Positions 1 to 6,007 of a stretch of 42,709 bases of DNA are shown here, piece after piece. The stretch spans positions 1-42,709 of the forward strand of contig WFNZ01000053.1 in assembly GCA_015488335.1 (NCBI GenBank), in the 5' to 3' direction. This DNA is from Thermovibrio sp. (GTDB lineage Bacteria; Aquificota; Aquificia; Desulfurobacteriales; Desulfurobacteriaceae). Each line of letters opens with the position of its first letter. The stretch's first letter is position 1. Below the pieces are notes generated by a model. The model saw only the letters and a list, made by a program, of their open reading frames with translations, had not been told where the DNA came from and searched no databases. The position numbers and the translations under genes were made by a program.

Positions 1-1
1 T

Positions 2-79
2 GTTTTTCTATTTTTAATTGCTTTTTTTCCTCTACTCTCTTATGAAGAGAGGTTCTCTCTACTGGTTTTAGTGATTTAA
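2..79 (+). CDS. C-terminal end of a membrane protein (partial)
   Basis: An open frame enters from the left edge and stops at TAA 77-79. The visible 25 residues are almost all hydrophobic, with a short charged turn (YEER) between two hydrophobic stretches, as in the last membrane helix of an integral membrane protein. The stop overlaps the start codon of the next ORF (TAATG), which supports both as genes in one transcription unit. The family cannot be told from this fragment. Confidence 0.5.
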   Translation, partial: VFLFLIAFFPLLSYEERFSLLVLVI

Positions 80-252
80 TGGGTTTATGTGATGAACTTG
101 ATTCAAAAGAGATGTTTATAGTTGAGGTTTCCTTGGGTTTTGAGAGGTTGAAGTGGATGAAAAAACCAAAAACGGCTCCGTTTACTAAAAGTGAGATTAA
201 AAGGGAAATAAAGAAAATGCTCCGGGAGTTCATAGTAAAGGCCGGAGCTTAG
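79..252 (+). CDS. Small basic protein, 57 aa, unknown
   Basis: A 57-codon ORF starts at ATG 79-81, which shares its A with the TAA stop of the upstream membrane-protein gene, so translational coupling is likely. No strong Shine-Dalgarno sequence precedes it. The protein has a hydrophobic beta-like segment ([10 protein letters not shown]) followed by a lysine-rich helix ([15 protein letters not shown]). It ends inside the convergent stop of gatA, and the stop codon forms the loop of a 9-bp hairpin. I do not recognise a family. Confidence 0.5.
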   Translation: MGLCDELDSKEMFIVEVSLGFERLKWMKKPKTAPFTKSEIKREIKKMLREFIVKAGA

Positions 253-261
253 AGCTCCGGC
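241..261. terminator. Hairpin at convergent stop codons, possible bidirectional terminator
   Basis: GCCGGAGCT (241-249), a 3-nt loop TAG, and AGCTCCGGC (253-261) form a perfect 9-bp inverted repeat. It spans the stop codons of the 57-aa ORF and of gatA, which face each other. There is no clear U-tract on either side, so it may be a weak terminator or a 3'-end stabiliser. It carries one GAGCTC core. Confidence 0.45.
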
Positions 262-1712
262 ACAGTATTGAGTTTCAGCTCTTTTTCAACAAAGTCTGCA
301 ACTTTCAGGATTGTCTCCTCATCAAAGGCTCTTCCAATAAACTGAACGCCAACGGGAAGGCCTTTGCTGTCAAAGCCGCAAGGGACAGAGATTCCCGGAA
401 GACCTGCAAGGTTAACGGCAATTGTGAAGATGTCTGAGAGATACATCTTTATCGGGTCGTCTGTCTTCTCTCCAATCTTAAAGGCCGTTTCAGGTGTAAC
501 GGGAGTGATGAGGAAGTCAACTTTCTCAAAGGCGTTCTGGAATCCTTGATAGATAAGAGTCCTGACTTTCTGGGCTTTCAGGTAGTAGGCGTCGTAGTAG
601 CCGGCGCTTAACGTGTAGGTTCCAATCATGATACGCCTTTTAACCTCGTCTCCAAAGCCCTCAGCCCTTGTTTTGCAGTACATGTCAATCAGGTCTCTAT
701 AGTTTTCAGCCCTGTAGGTGTAGCGGACTCCGTCGTAACGGCCAAGGTTTGATGAGGCCTCTGCTGGAGCTATGATGTAGTAGGTCTCAACGGCGTATTT
801 CGTGTTTGGAAGTGAAACCTCCTCAACGGAGACGCCGTTTTTCTCAAGGAGCTCCGCAACCTTTAAAACGTTTTCCTTAACTTCCGGGTCAACTCCCTCA
901 ACGAAATACTCCTTTGGAAGGCCGGCCTTTAACCCTTTAACCTCTCCGTTGAGAGCTTCTAAGAAGTTCGGAACCGGAATCTTTGCGCTGGTTGCGTCTT
1001 TTGAGTCCTGGCCTGAGATAACATTTAAAAGGTAGGCAGCATCTTCTACAGTTTTCGTTATGGGGCCAATCTGGTCTAAAGAGGAGGCAAAGGCCGTTAA
1101 GCCGTACCTTGAGACTCTGCCGTATGTAGGTTTAAGCCCAACAACACCGCAGAACGCCGCAGGCTGGCGGATTGAACCGCCGGTATCTGAGCCTAAAGAT
1201 GCAAGGGCTGAACGGGCAGAAACAGCTGCTGCCGAACCTCCAGAGGAGCCTCCGGGAACCCTCTCTAAGTCCCACGGGTTCTTGGTTGGGCCGAAGTAGG
1301 AAGTTTCCGTTGATGAGCCCATTGCGAACTCGTCTAAGTTGTTCTTCCCGACAAAGATGGCTCCTTTCTCCCTGAGCCTCTTTATAACTGTTGCGTCGTA
1401 GGGGGAGACAAAGTTTTCAAGGATTTTAGATGCACAGGTCATCCTTACATTTTCAACGTTTATGTTGTCCTTAATTGAGAGAGGGATTCCAAAGAGCTCC
1501 GGAATTTCATCCTCAGAGAGTTTTGTGAGCTCCTCATCTGCAATCTTTGCCTTTCTCCTTGCCTTTTCATCCGTAACCGTTATGTAGGCGTTGAGCTTAC
1601 TTTCAGTCTCCTCTATCCTCTTTAAAACGGCCTCTACAAGTTCAGAGGGTTTCAGCTCTTTTCTCTTTATGAGGGTGTGGAGCTCCCTCAAGCTCTTATT
1701 AACCAGTTCCAT
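249..1712 (-). CDS. gatA: Aspartyl/glutamyl-tRNA(Asn/Gln) amidotransferase subunit A
   Basis: GatA is the amidase subunit of GatCAB. It releases ammonia from glutamine to convert mischarged Glu-tRNA(Gln) or Asp-tRNA(Asn) into the correct Gln- or Asn-tRNA in the cytosol. The 487-residue length is normal. The amidase-signature triad is intact: Lys81 (SIKDN), cis-Ser156 in GGSSGGS and the nucleophile Ser180 in GSDTGGS. The ATG has an upstream GGAGGAGGA-like Shine-Dalgarno. It lies 9 nt after gatC on the same strand, so the two are co-transcribed. gatB is not in this window, so the complex is encoded in split fashion. Confidence 0.97.
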   Translation of the reverse strand: MELVNKSLRELHTLIKRKELKPSELVEAVLKRIEETESKLNAYITVTDEKARRKAKIADEELTKLSEDEIPELFGIPLSIKDNINVENVRMTCASKILENFVSPYDATVIKRLREKGAIFVGKNNLDEFAMGSSTETSYFGPTKNPWDLERVPGGSSGGSAAAVSARSALASLGSDTGGSIRQPAAFCGVVGLKPTYGRVSRYGLTAFASSLDQIGPITKTVEDAAYLLNVISGQDSKDATSAKIPVPNFLEALNGEVKGLKAGLPKEYFVEGVDPEVKENVLKVAELLEKNGVSVEEVSLPNTKYAVETYYIIAPAEASSNLGRYDGVRYTYRAENYRDLIDMYCKTRAEGFGDEVKRRIMIGTYTLSAGYYDAYYLKAQKVRTLIYQGFQNAFEKVDFLITPVTPETAFKIGEKTDDPIKMYLSDIFTIAVNLAGLPGISVPCGFDSKGLPVGVQFIGRAFDEETILKVADFVEKELKLNTVPEL

Positions 1713-1721
1713 CTCCTCCTC

Positions 1722-2012
1722 CTACTTCTTAACCACTTTTGGAACGATGAAGAACTCTCCGTCGGTTTCAGGGGCGTTCATAAAGGTCTTCTCCCTGGGA
1801 AGGCTGAGCCCGGGGATGTCTTCCCTCAAAACGTTCTCAGGTGGAACAACGGAGAACTTGGGATCAATTCCCTCAGTATCAAGCTCGTTTAACTTCTCAA
1901 CGAAGTTCAGAATTTCTGAGAGCTGCTCTCTGAACTTCTCAATCTCCTCTTCTCGGAGCTCTATCCTTGCAAGCTTTGCTATGTGGAGAACTTCCTCTCT
2001 GCTCAGCTTCAT
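1722..2012 (-). CDS. gatC: Aspartyl/glutamyl-tRNA amidotransferase subunit C
   Basis: GatC is the small scaffold subunit that holds GatA and GatB together. The 96 residues match the usual 95-100. The N-terminal pattern, LSREEVLHIAKLARIEL followed by a leucine-rich helix, and the C-terminal LREDIPGLSL segment with the EFFIVPKVV end are typical. Its start overlaps the stop of the upstream receiver-like gene by 4 nt (ATGA), and gatA follows after 9 nt, so all three form one operon. Confidence 0.95.
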   Translation of the reverse strand: MKLSREEVLHIAKLARIELREEEIEKFREQLSEILNFVEKLNELDTEGIDPKFSVVPPENVLREDIPGLSLPREKTFMNAPETDGEFFIVPKVVKK

Positions 2013-2332
2013 CTCTTACTCCTCAAATAGGCTTTTATTCCTCTTCCAATCTCCTCAATGAGCCGCTTCATGTAGGGGTCTGACGAGTGGGAAACTATTT
2101 TAACATCAGGGTTGAGCTCTACCTCTCCTGTAAAAACGGCCTCTTCCAACCACTTTATAAAGTCTATCCCGTTTCCACCAAAGGGAGCAAACTCCTCCAT
2201 GTAGTTGTCAAGGTCTAAAACCTCTATCTCTTTCCCGTGCTTTCTAACAAGATCTTTCAGGTCGTTAACGGTTCTTACAACGATATAATCTTCAGACGGC
2301 GGATCTCTCCAGTCGTCAAGGTAGACTTTCAA
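2009..2332 (-). CDS. Cyclic-phosphate-processing receiver-domain (cREC) protein
   Basis: This 107-residue protein begins KVYLDDWRDPP and has DLDNYM in its middle. That is the acidic-pocket pattern of the stand-alone receiver-like domain family called cREC, proposed from comparative genomics to handle cyclic phosphates in RNA or nucleotide conflict and repair systems. The start is TTG at 2332, with GGAGG five bases upstream. It is the first gene of the gatCA operon and is divergent from the ThiS-like gene with only 20 bp between start codons. The family call rests on motif similarity only. Confidence 0.65.
   Translation of the reverse strand: MKVYLDDWRDPPSEDYIVVRTVNDLKDLVRKHGKEIEVLDLDNYMEEFAPFGGNGIDFIKWLEEAVFTGEVELNPDVKIVSHSSDPYMKRLIEEIGRGIKAYLRSKR
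2284..2289 (+). promoter_or_regulatory. Candidate -10 box for the ThiS-ruvX-rimM-trmD operon
   Basis: A perfect TATAAT lies inside the oppositely oriented cREC gene, about 64 nt before the TTG start at 2353. No convincing -35 hexamer is seen 16-18 nt upstream. Because only 20 bp separate the divergent starts, the plus-strand promoter must lie in this antisense position, which supports the call modestly. Confidence 0.4.
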
Positions 2333-2337
2333 AACGG

Positions 2338-2347
2338 CCTCCGGAGG
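2338..2347. promoter_or_regulatory. Palindromic double Shine-Dalgarno shared by two divergent genes
   Basis: CCTCCGGAGG is a perfect 10-bp palindrome. Its right half (GGAGG, 2343-2347) is the ribosome-binding site of the plus-strand gene at TTG 2353. Its left half, read on the minus strand, is the ribosome-binding site of the minus-strand gene at TTG 2332. Both spacings are exactly 5 nt. It decides both unusual TTG starts. Confidence 0.8.
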
Positions 2348-2352
2348 AAACT

Positions 2353-2559
2353 TTGGGAAAAATTGTAGTCCTTATTGACGGGAAGGAAAGGGAAGTTGAG
2401 TTTAAAGGGAAAAGAATCAGAGTAGATAGACTCTTGGAGTCTATGGGGATATTTCCCGAAACGGCCGTTGTTGTGAAAGAGGGGGAACTCCTCTGCGACG
2501 ATGAGCTCCTTGAAGACGGAGAAAAGGTTAAAGTTGTCGTTGCAACCTCTAAGGGGTAA
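2353..2559 (+). CDS. MoaD/ThiS-like ubiquitin-fold protein
   Basis: The 68-residue protein has the size and beta-grasp pattern of small sulfur carriers: IVVLIDGKEREVEFKG, then RVDRLLESMGI, then a hydrophobic VVKEGELLCDDELL strand and DGEKVKVVVATSKG at the end. Known carriers (ThiS, MoaD) end in Gly-Gly and are thiocarboxylated there; this one ends Ser-Lys-Gly, so it may be a divergent or non-classical carrier. The TTG start is supported by GGAGG 5 nt upstream. It is the first gene before ruvX, 2 nt apart. Its partner enzyme is not visible here. Confidence 0.7.
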   Translation: MGKIVVLIDGKEREVEFKGKRIRVDRLLESMGIFPETAVVVKEGELLCDDELLEDGEKVKVVVATSKG

Positions 2560-2561
2560 AG

Positions 2562-3110
2562 ATGGAACAGAGTATTTCAAAACTTGCAGGAGTTTTCCAC
2601 AAATACGCCATAAAGGACAAACCTTACAGTGAAATATCAAAACTTGAAGAAAAGGCGATAGAGGAAGGCCTGACGGAAAGAGAGAGGAAATTCATGAGAA
2701 GGGTAATGGCTTTAGATGTTGGATTTAAGAGGATTGGAGTTGCCCTCTCAGACCCTTTAAGGCTCACGGCCTCTCCATACAGAGTAATTGAGAGGAAAAG
2801 CAACAGGGAGACCTTTGGAGAGCTCCTCTCAATAATCAGGGAGAAATCTGTTTCAGACGTAGTTGTCGGCATTCCAGTAAACAGTGAAGGGAAAAGGACA
2901 AAGATTGGAGAAAAGATAGAGAAGTTTGCAGAGAAGTTTAAGAAGTTCCTTGAAGATGAAGGGGTAGAAGTTAAATTTCACTTTGTAGATGAGTCCTACT
3001 CAACCCTTGAGGCTAAGGAGCTCATTAGGTCTTTAGGGAAAGAAAGAGAAATCGTAGATGACGTTGCAGCTGCCCTGATTTTGAAAGAGTGGCTTGAGAG
3101 GGAGAGATGA
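2562..3110 (+). CDS. ruvX: RuvX/YqgF family RNase H-fold nuclease with N-terminal extension
   Basis: YqgF/RuvX proteins have an RNase H-like fold and act in pre-16S rRNA 5'-end maturation or as Holliday-junction resolvases. The core begins near residue 47 with VMALDVGFKRIGVALSDP, has DVVVGIPV in the middle and closes with DDVAAALIL, which supplies the late acidic residue. The first 44 residues are an unusual charged extension; the family is usually about 135-150 residues. An internal ATG at 2694, preceded by AGAGG, would give a standard 138-residue protein. I report the longer frame, which also has a good ribosome site. It overlaps rimM by 4 nt. Confidence 0.9.
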   Translation: MEQSISKLAGVFHKYAIKDKPYSEISKLEEKAIEEGLTERERKFMRRVMALDVGFKRIGVALSDPLRLTASPYRVIERKSNRETFGELLSIIREKSVSDVVVGIPVNSEGKRTKIGEKIEKFAEKFKKFLEDEGVEVKFHFVDESYSTLEAKELIRSLGKEREIVDDVAAALILKEWLERER

Positions 3111-3679
3111 GGAAGAAAAGGAGCGTTAAGGAGATTCTGGAAAGGAGAAAGAGGAGAGCCTTTGACCACAGCAACGAGGTTTTAATAGGAAAAGTTGTTG
3201 GAGTTCACGGAATAAAGGGAGAGGTGAAGGTAAAGTCTGAATCGGACATCTTTGAGAGGCAGATTGAGGCGACGCCTGAAATCTCCCTCTACAGGGGAAC
3301 AAAACACGAAAGGCTTGAGATTGAAGATATCAGACCCTACAAAGACATATACCTTATAAAGTTCAAGGGAATTGAGGACAGGAGCTCCGCCGAAGAGCGG
3401 ATGGGCGGGGAAATCTACATAAAGAAAGAGGAGCAGGTTCCCTTAGAGGAGGGGGAGTTCTACTACCACCAGCTCATCGGACTTAAAGTTCTTGACGAGA
3501 GCGGAAGGGAGGTTGGAACCGTAAAGTCTATCTTTGAACAGCCTGCGAGCCACATTTTAGAAGTTAAAACTCCCAAAGGGAAAACAATCCTCATTCCTTT
3601 TATTGACCAGTTTGTAAAGGAAGTTGACCTTAAAGAAGGTAAGATAGTCGTCTCCCTCATTGAGGGGATGGAGGAGTAA
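3107..3679 (+). CDS. rimM: 16S rRNA processing / ribosome maturation factor RimM
   Basis: RimM binds ribosomal protein uS19 and helps mature the 30S head. The N-terminal beta-barrel domain starts at about residue 25 (VLIGKVVGVHGIKGEVKV) and the C-terminal PRC-barrel carries GEFYYHQLIGLKV and ILIPFIDQFVKEVD. The first 24 residues form a basic extension (RKKRSVKEILERRKRR) not usual in RimM. The ATG overlaps the ruvX stop, and the stop abuts the trmD start. The rimM-trmD pairing is the classical ribosome/tRNA operon order. Confidence 0.96.
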   Translation: MRKKRSVKEILERRKRRAFDHSNEVLIGKVVGVHGIKGEVKVKSESDIFERQIEATPEISLYRGTKHERLEIEDIRPYKDIYLIKFKGIEDRSSAEERMGGEIYIKKEEQVPLEEGEFYYHQLIGLKVLDESGREVGTVKSIFEQPASHILEVKTPKGKTILIPFIDQFVKEVDLKEGKIVVSLIEGMEE

Positions 3680-4435
3680 TTGAGGATAGACGTTCTCACC
3701 GTTCTTCCCGGCCTCTTTGAATGTTTCTTAAGGGAAGGAATAATCGGAAAGGCCGTTTCTTCGGGGAAGGTAGAGGTAAACGTTGTTAACATAAGGGACT
3801 TTGCTACAGATAAGCACAGGGTTGTTGACGACGTCCCTTACGGCGGCGGGCCGGGAATGGTTCTAAAGCCAGAACCAATTTTTAGAGCTTACGACCACCT
3901 AACATCAGAAGGGGAGAAGCCCTTTGTAATTCTGACAGAGCCCTGGGGTGAGCGGTTTAATCAGGAGATGGCTGTGGAGCTCTCTAAGAAAAACCGCCTT
4001 ATGATAATCTGCGGCCGATATGAAGGAGTTGACGAGAGGGTAAAGGCACTAGTTGACAGGGAGGTCTCTATAGGAGATTACGTTCTTACTGGAGGGGAGC
4101 TCCCTGCAATGGTCATAATGGATGCAGTGATAAGGCTCATTCCAGGAGTCCTTGGGAACGAGGAGAGTTTGCGGGTAGACTCATTTATGGACAGGGGGCT
4201 TCTTGGCTACCCAAACTACACAAGGCCTGCAGAGTTCAGAGGGATGAAAGTTCCTGAAGTCCTACTCTCTGGCCACCATAAGAGGATAGAGCTCTGGAGG
4301 AAGGAACAGAGCCTAAGGAAAACGTTAGAGAGAAAACCGGAGCTCCTTGAGAAACTTAAAAGAGAAGGGAAACTAACAGAAGAGGAACTTGAAATCCTTG
4401 AGAGAATAGAGAAGGAGAGAAAAGGTGAGAGTTGA
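3680..4435 (+). CDS. trmD: tRNA (guanine-37-N1)-methyltransferase TrmD
   Basis: TrmD makes m1G37 next to the anticodon, preventing +1 frameshifts, using S-adenosylmethionine. The SPOUT knot motifs are all present: [33 protein letters not shown] and [15 protein letters not shown]. Length is 251 aa, as usual. The start is TTG at 3680, directly after the rimM stop, with GAGGAG just upstream inside rimM. The 3' end overlaps the next ORF by 11 nt. Confidence 0.97.
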   Translation: MRIDVLTVLPGLFECFLREGIIGKAVSSGKVEVNVVNIRDFATDKHRVVDDVPYGGGPGMVLKPEPIFRAYDHLTSEGEKPFVILTEPWGERFNQEMAVELSKKNRLMIICGRYEGVDERVKALVDREVSIGDYVLTGGELPAMVIMDAVIRLIPGVLGNEESLRVDSFMDRGLLGYPNYTRPAEFRGMKVPEVLLSGHHKRIELWRKEQSLRKTLERKPELLEKLKREGKLTEEELEILERIEKERKGES

Positions 4436-4661
4436 AATCTACGACAAGGGAAACAACCTGATTGCAGGGTGGGAAGTTGATGAGGAAAGCTGTGAAAAGT
4501 TCAGCCAGCTTGACAACAACACCCTCCTGTTTGAAATAGCAACAGGGATAGCCGTTGCCCTAAAAGAAGAAACGGGGGTTGAGCTGACCCCCAACATGGT
4601 TATAAACGAAATTGGAAAGGTTGTTGTCTGCGGAAGGGAGATTAACCTTTTGTCTCCTTAA
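4425..4661 (+). CDS. Conserved-looking small protein, 78 aa, unknown
   Basis: A 78-residue frame starts at GTG 4425 inside the end of trmD, so it is probably translationally coupled and the last gene of the ThiS-ruvX-rimM-trmD operon. It reads as an alpha/beta mini-protein, with an N-terminal strand ([17 protein letters not shown]), a central helix and a C-terminal strand ([12 protein letters not shown]). Two cysteines are not in a motif. I do not recognise the family. Confidence 0.7.
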   Translation: MRVEIYDKGNNLIAGWEVDEESCEKFSQLDNNTLLFEIATGIAVALKEETGVELTPNMVINEIGKVVVCGREINLLSP

Positions 4662-4698
4662 TTACCTGCTCCAGAGCACGCTGGAGGTCTCCCAAACA

Positions 4699-4863
4699 TC
4701 ACCTCTTCTCAGGGTGGTAGATCTCACACTTACAGGTTCCCTCTTTTTTTGCCTTTAAAATGGAGCTCAGAATTGTTGAGCGGCCATGTTTTAAGAAGTC
4801 TTCTTTAATATCCTGATAGGTATGGTTGAAGCAGTAGCAGATTTTGTCTTCCGGCTTGAACAA
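4699..4863 (-). CDS. BFD-like / CopZ-domain-like [2Fe-2S] protein, 54 aa
   Basis: A 54-codon ORF starts at TTG 4863, preceded by AAGGAGG 6 nt upstream, and ends at TGA 4699. The sequence has C9-Y-C11 (KICYCFNHT), then DIKEDFLKHGRSTILSSI, then C44-K-C46. This CxC-x32-CxC layout with a KHGRSTI helix matches the small [2Fe-2S] domains related to bacterioferritin-associated ferredoxin and the iron-sulfur domain of CopZ-type copper chaperones. It follows an FmdB gene on the same strand, separated by a hairpin. A role in iron or copper handling or electron transfer is inferred. No copper ATPase or bacterioferritin is seen nearby. Confidence 0.8.
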   Translation of the reverse strand: MFKPEDKICYCFNHTYQDIKEDFLKHGRSTILSSILKAKKEGTCKCEIYHPEKR

Positions 4864-4890
4864 GGTCTGCCTCCTTAAGTTTTGTGAATT

Positions 4891-4907
4891 GGCGGGAAAC
4901 TCCCGCC
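4891..4907 (-). terminator. Intercistronic hairpin between fmdB-like and BFD-like genes
   Basis: GGCGGGA (4891-4897), a 3-nt loop AAC and TCCCGCC (4901-4907) form a perfect 7-bp, GC-rich hairpin just after the FmdB stop. On the minus strand it is followed by AATTCAC rather than a U-tract, so it may be an attenuator or an RNA-stabilising stem between the two genes rather than a full terminator. Confidence 0.5.
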
Positions 4908-4917
4908 GTTAGATACC

Positions 4918-5112
4918 TCAGCCAAAGGCCGTGCAGGAACCACCTGAAGAACCTGACGAGTCGCTTCCACCGATTGCACAGGCTGAAATCTTCTTAACAA
5001 CCTTATCGCTTCCACACTTAGGACACTTTACCTGATTTACCTGAGAGGCAGATATGACAAACTTCTCAAACTCCTCTCCACACTCAGAGCACTTAAACTC
5101 GTAGATGGGCAT
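4918..5112 (-). CDS. FmdB/CxxC-family zinc-ribbon protein
   Basis: The 64-residue protein starts MPIYEFKCSECG, the hallmark of the small FmdB-type putative regulatory zinc ribbons. Four cysteines (C8, C11, C30, C33) form the metal site, followed by a flexible Gly/Ser tail with two more cysteines (C45, C60). The function of the family is poorly known; a role as regulator or redox-linked adaptor has been suggested. AGGGAGG lies 5 nt before the ATG. A TATATT -10-like element lies at 5145-5150 on the minus strand. It precedes the BFD-like iron-sulfur gene, suggesting a joint metal or redox role. Confidence 0.88.
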   Translation of the reverse strand: MPIYEFKCSECGEEFEKFVISASQVNQVKCPKCGSDKVVKKISACAIGGSDSSGSSGGSCTAFG

Positions 5113-5159
5113 TACAACCTCCCTGAAGGATTTTGCAGGGTTCTAATATAAGAACACTC

Positions 5160-5474
5160 CTACGGTTTGAGGGAGCTCTCTCCCTTTCTCAGCTTCCTGT
5201 AGGCACGCCAGAGGTCGTAATCCCTCTGAAGGTTCAGCCAGAACTGGGGAGTTGTTCCAAAGAACTCAGAGAGCTTTATAGCCATTTCAGGAGATATGCC
5301 TCTCTTACAGTTAACTATGTCGTGGACTGTTCTGAAGTTGACTCCCAATCTCCTTGCAAGCTCAGACTGGGTAAGGTTCATCGGTTTTAAAAACTCCTCA
5401 AGAAGTATCTCCCCCGGATGGACGGGAGGAACTTCCCTTTCAAACAGAGGAACGTAAGGATAAGTCTTAGCCAT
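5160..5474 (-). CDS. higA: HigA-family antitoxin (XRE helix-turn-helix)
   Basis: HigA neutralises HigB and represses the operon. The 104 residues contain the family's HPGEILLEEFLKP motif followed by a helix-turn-helix (TQSELARRLGVNFRTVHDIVNCKRGISPEMAIKLS) and the FGTTPQFWLNLQ segment, a very clear HigA/VapI signature. It follows the toxin gene by 17 nt, the normal higB-higA order with toxin first. The palindrome upstream of higB (5787-5813) is its likely operator. Confidence 0.93.
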   Translation of the reverse strand: MAKTYPYVPLFEREVPPVHPGEILLEEFLKPMNLTQSELARRLGVNFRTVHDIVNCKRGISPEMAIKLSEFFGTTPQFWLNLQRDYDLWRAYRKLRKGESSLKP

Positions 5475-5491
5475 AATACTCTCCTAAACGG

Positions 5492-5776
5492 TTAGCCGTG
5501 GTAGTCTTCCACTTTTACTTCAAAGGCATCGCCATCTTCAAACTTAAAGGTAATCCTCCACTGGTCGTTAATCCTTATGCTGTAGTAACCTGCCCTGTCT
5601 CCTTTAAGGGGCTCAAGACGGTTTCCCGGAGGAACCTTTAAGTCGCTTAAGGACTCAGCTTTATCAACCATTTCAAGTTTCCTGAGAGCTCTCCTCCAGA
5701 TATCCGGCGGTAGTTTCCTGCACCGGCCTGTTTTAAAAAGCTCTCTGGTCTCTCTATCTCCAAAGGAGCGTATCAA
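5492..5776 (-). CDS. higB: HigB-family toxin (RelE/ParE superfamily mRNA interferase)
   Basis: HigB toxins cleave mRNA at the ribosome. The 94-residue protein starts MIRSFGDRETRELF and has the family's LPPDIWRRALRKLEMVDKA, DLKVPPGNRLEPLKGDRAGYYSIRINDQWRI and VKVEDYHG blocks, complete to the C-terminal His. The start is TTG at 5776 with an AGGTGG ribosome site. It is the first gene of the higBA operon, and its promoter region contains a perfect inverted repeat, consistent with autoregulation. Confidence 0.93.
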   Translation of the reverse strand: MIRSFGDRETRELFKTGRCRKLPPDIWRRALRKLEMVDKAESLSDLKVPPGNRLEPLKGDRAGYYSIRINDQWRITFKFEDGDAFEVKVEDYHG

Positions 5777-5786
5777 AATTGGCCAC

Positions 5787-5813
5787 CTGTTATGAATTTA
5801 TGCATCATAACAG
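5787..5813. promoter_or_regulatory. higBA operator palindrome
   Basis: CTGTTATGA (5787-5795) and TCATAACAG (5805-5813) are perfect 9-bp inverted arms with a 9-nt AT-rich spacer, just upstream of higB. The arm centres are 18 bp apart, suiting a HigA dimer. On the minus strand a TATGAT -10-like hexamer (5804-5809) overlaps one arm and a TTTACA -35-like hexamer lies at 5825-5830, although their 15-nt spacing is short. HigA binding here would block RNA polymerase. Confidence 0.75.
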
Positions 5814-5831
5814 CAGAAAGAGGCTGTAAAG

Positions 5832-5837
5832 TATAAT
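5832..5837 (+). promoter_or_regulatory. Candidate -10 box (TATAAT) for the pheA-hisB unit
   Basis: A perfect TATAAT on the plus strand sits 26 nt before the ATG at 5858, back to back with the higBA promoter. The -35 region is poor. The higBA operator lies just upstream, so HigA could also affect this promoter. Confidence 0.45.
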
Positions 5838-5857
5838 TTGAAAATTCAGGAGTTGTT

Positions 5858-6007
5858 ATGGCCGTTTACGTTTTGATTCTTTTAGCCGTTTCAGTCTACA
5901 TTCTAATCAGAATCTTAAAGAGAAACGAGTGCGAAGACTCGTGCACGTTAGAGGTTGGAAATGAAGAGCCTTTCGGAACTGAGAGAGGAGATAGACAGGA
6001 TAGATAG
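5858..6007 (+). CDS. Small single-span membrane protein, 49 aa (tentative)
   Basis: An ATG at 5858, with CAGGAG 5-10 nt upstream and a TATAAT box before that, opens a 49-codon frame. Residues 2-20 form a hydrophobic helix (AVYVLILLAVSVYILIRIL), followed by KR and a Cys-rich stretch (NECEDSC). This resembles very small Cys-tailed membrane proteins, but the last 16 or so codons overlap the pheA start in another frame, so it may be partly non-coding or a leader ORF. No family is assigned. Confidence 0.42.
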   Translation: MAVYVLILLAVSVYILIRILKRNECEDSCTLEVGNEEPFGTERGDRQDR

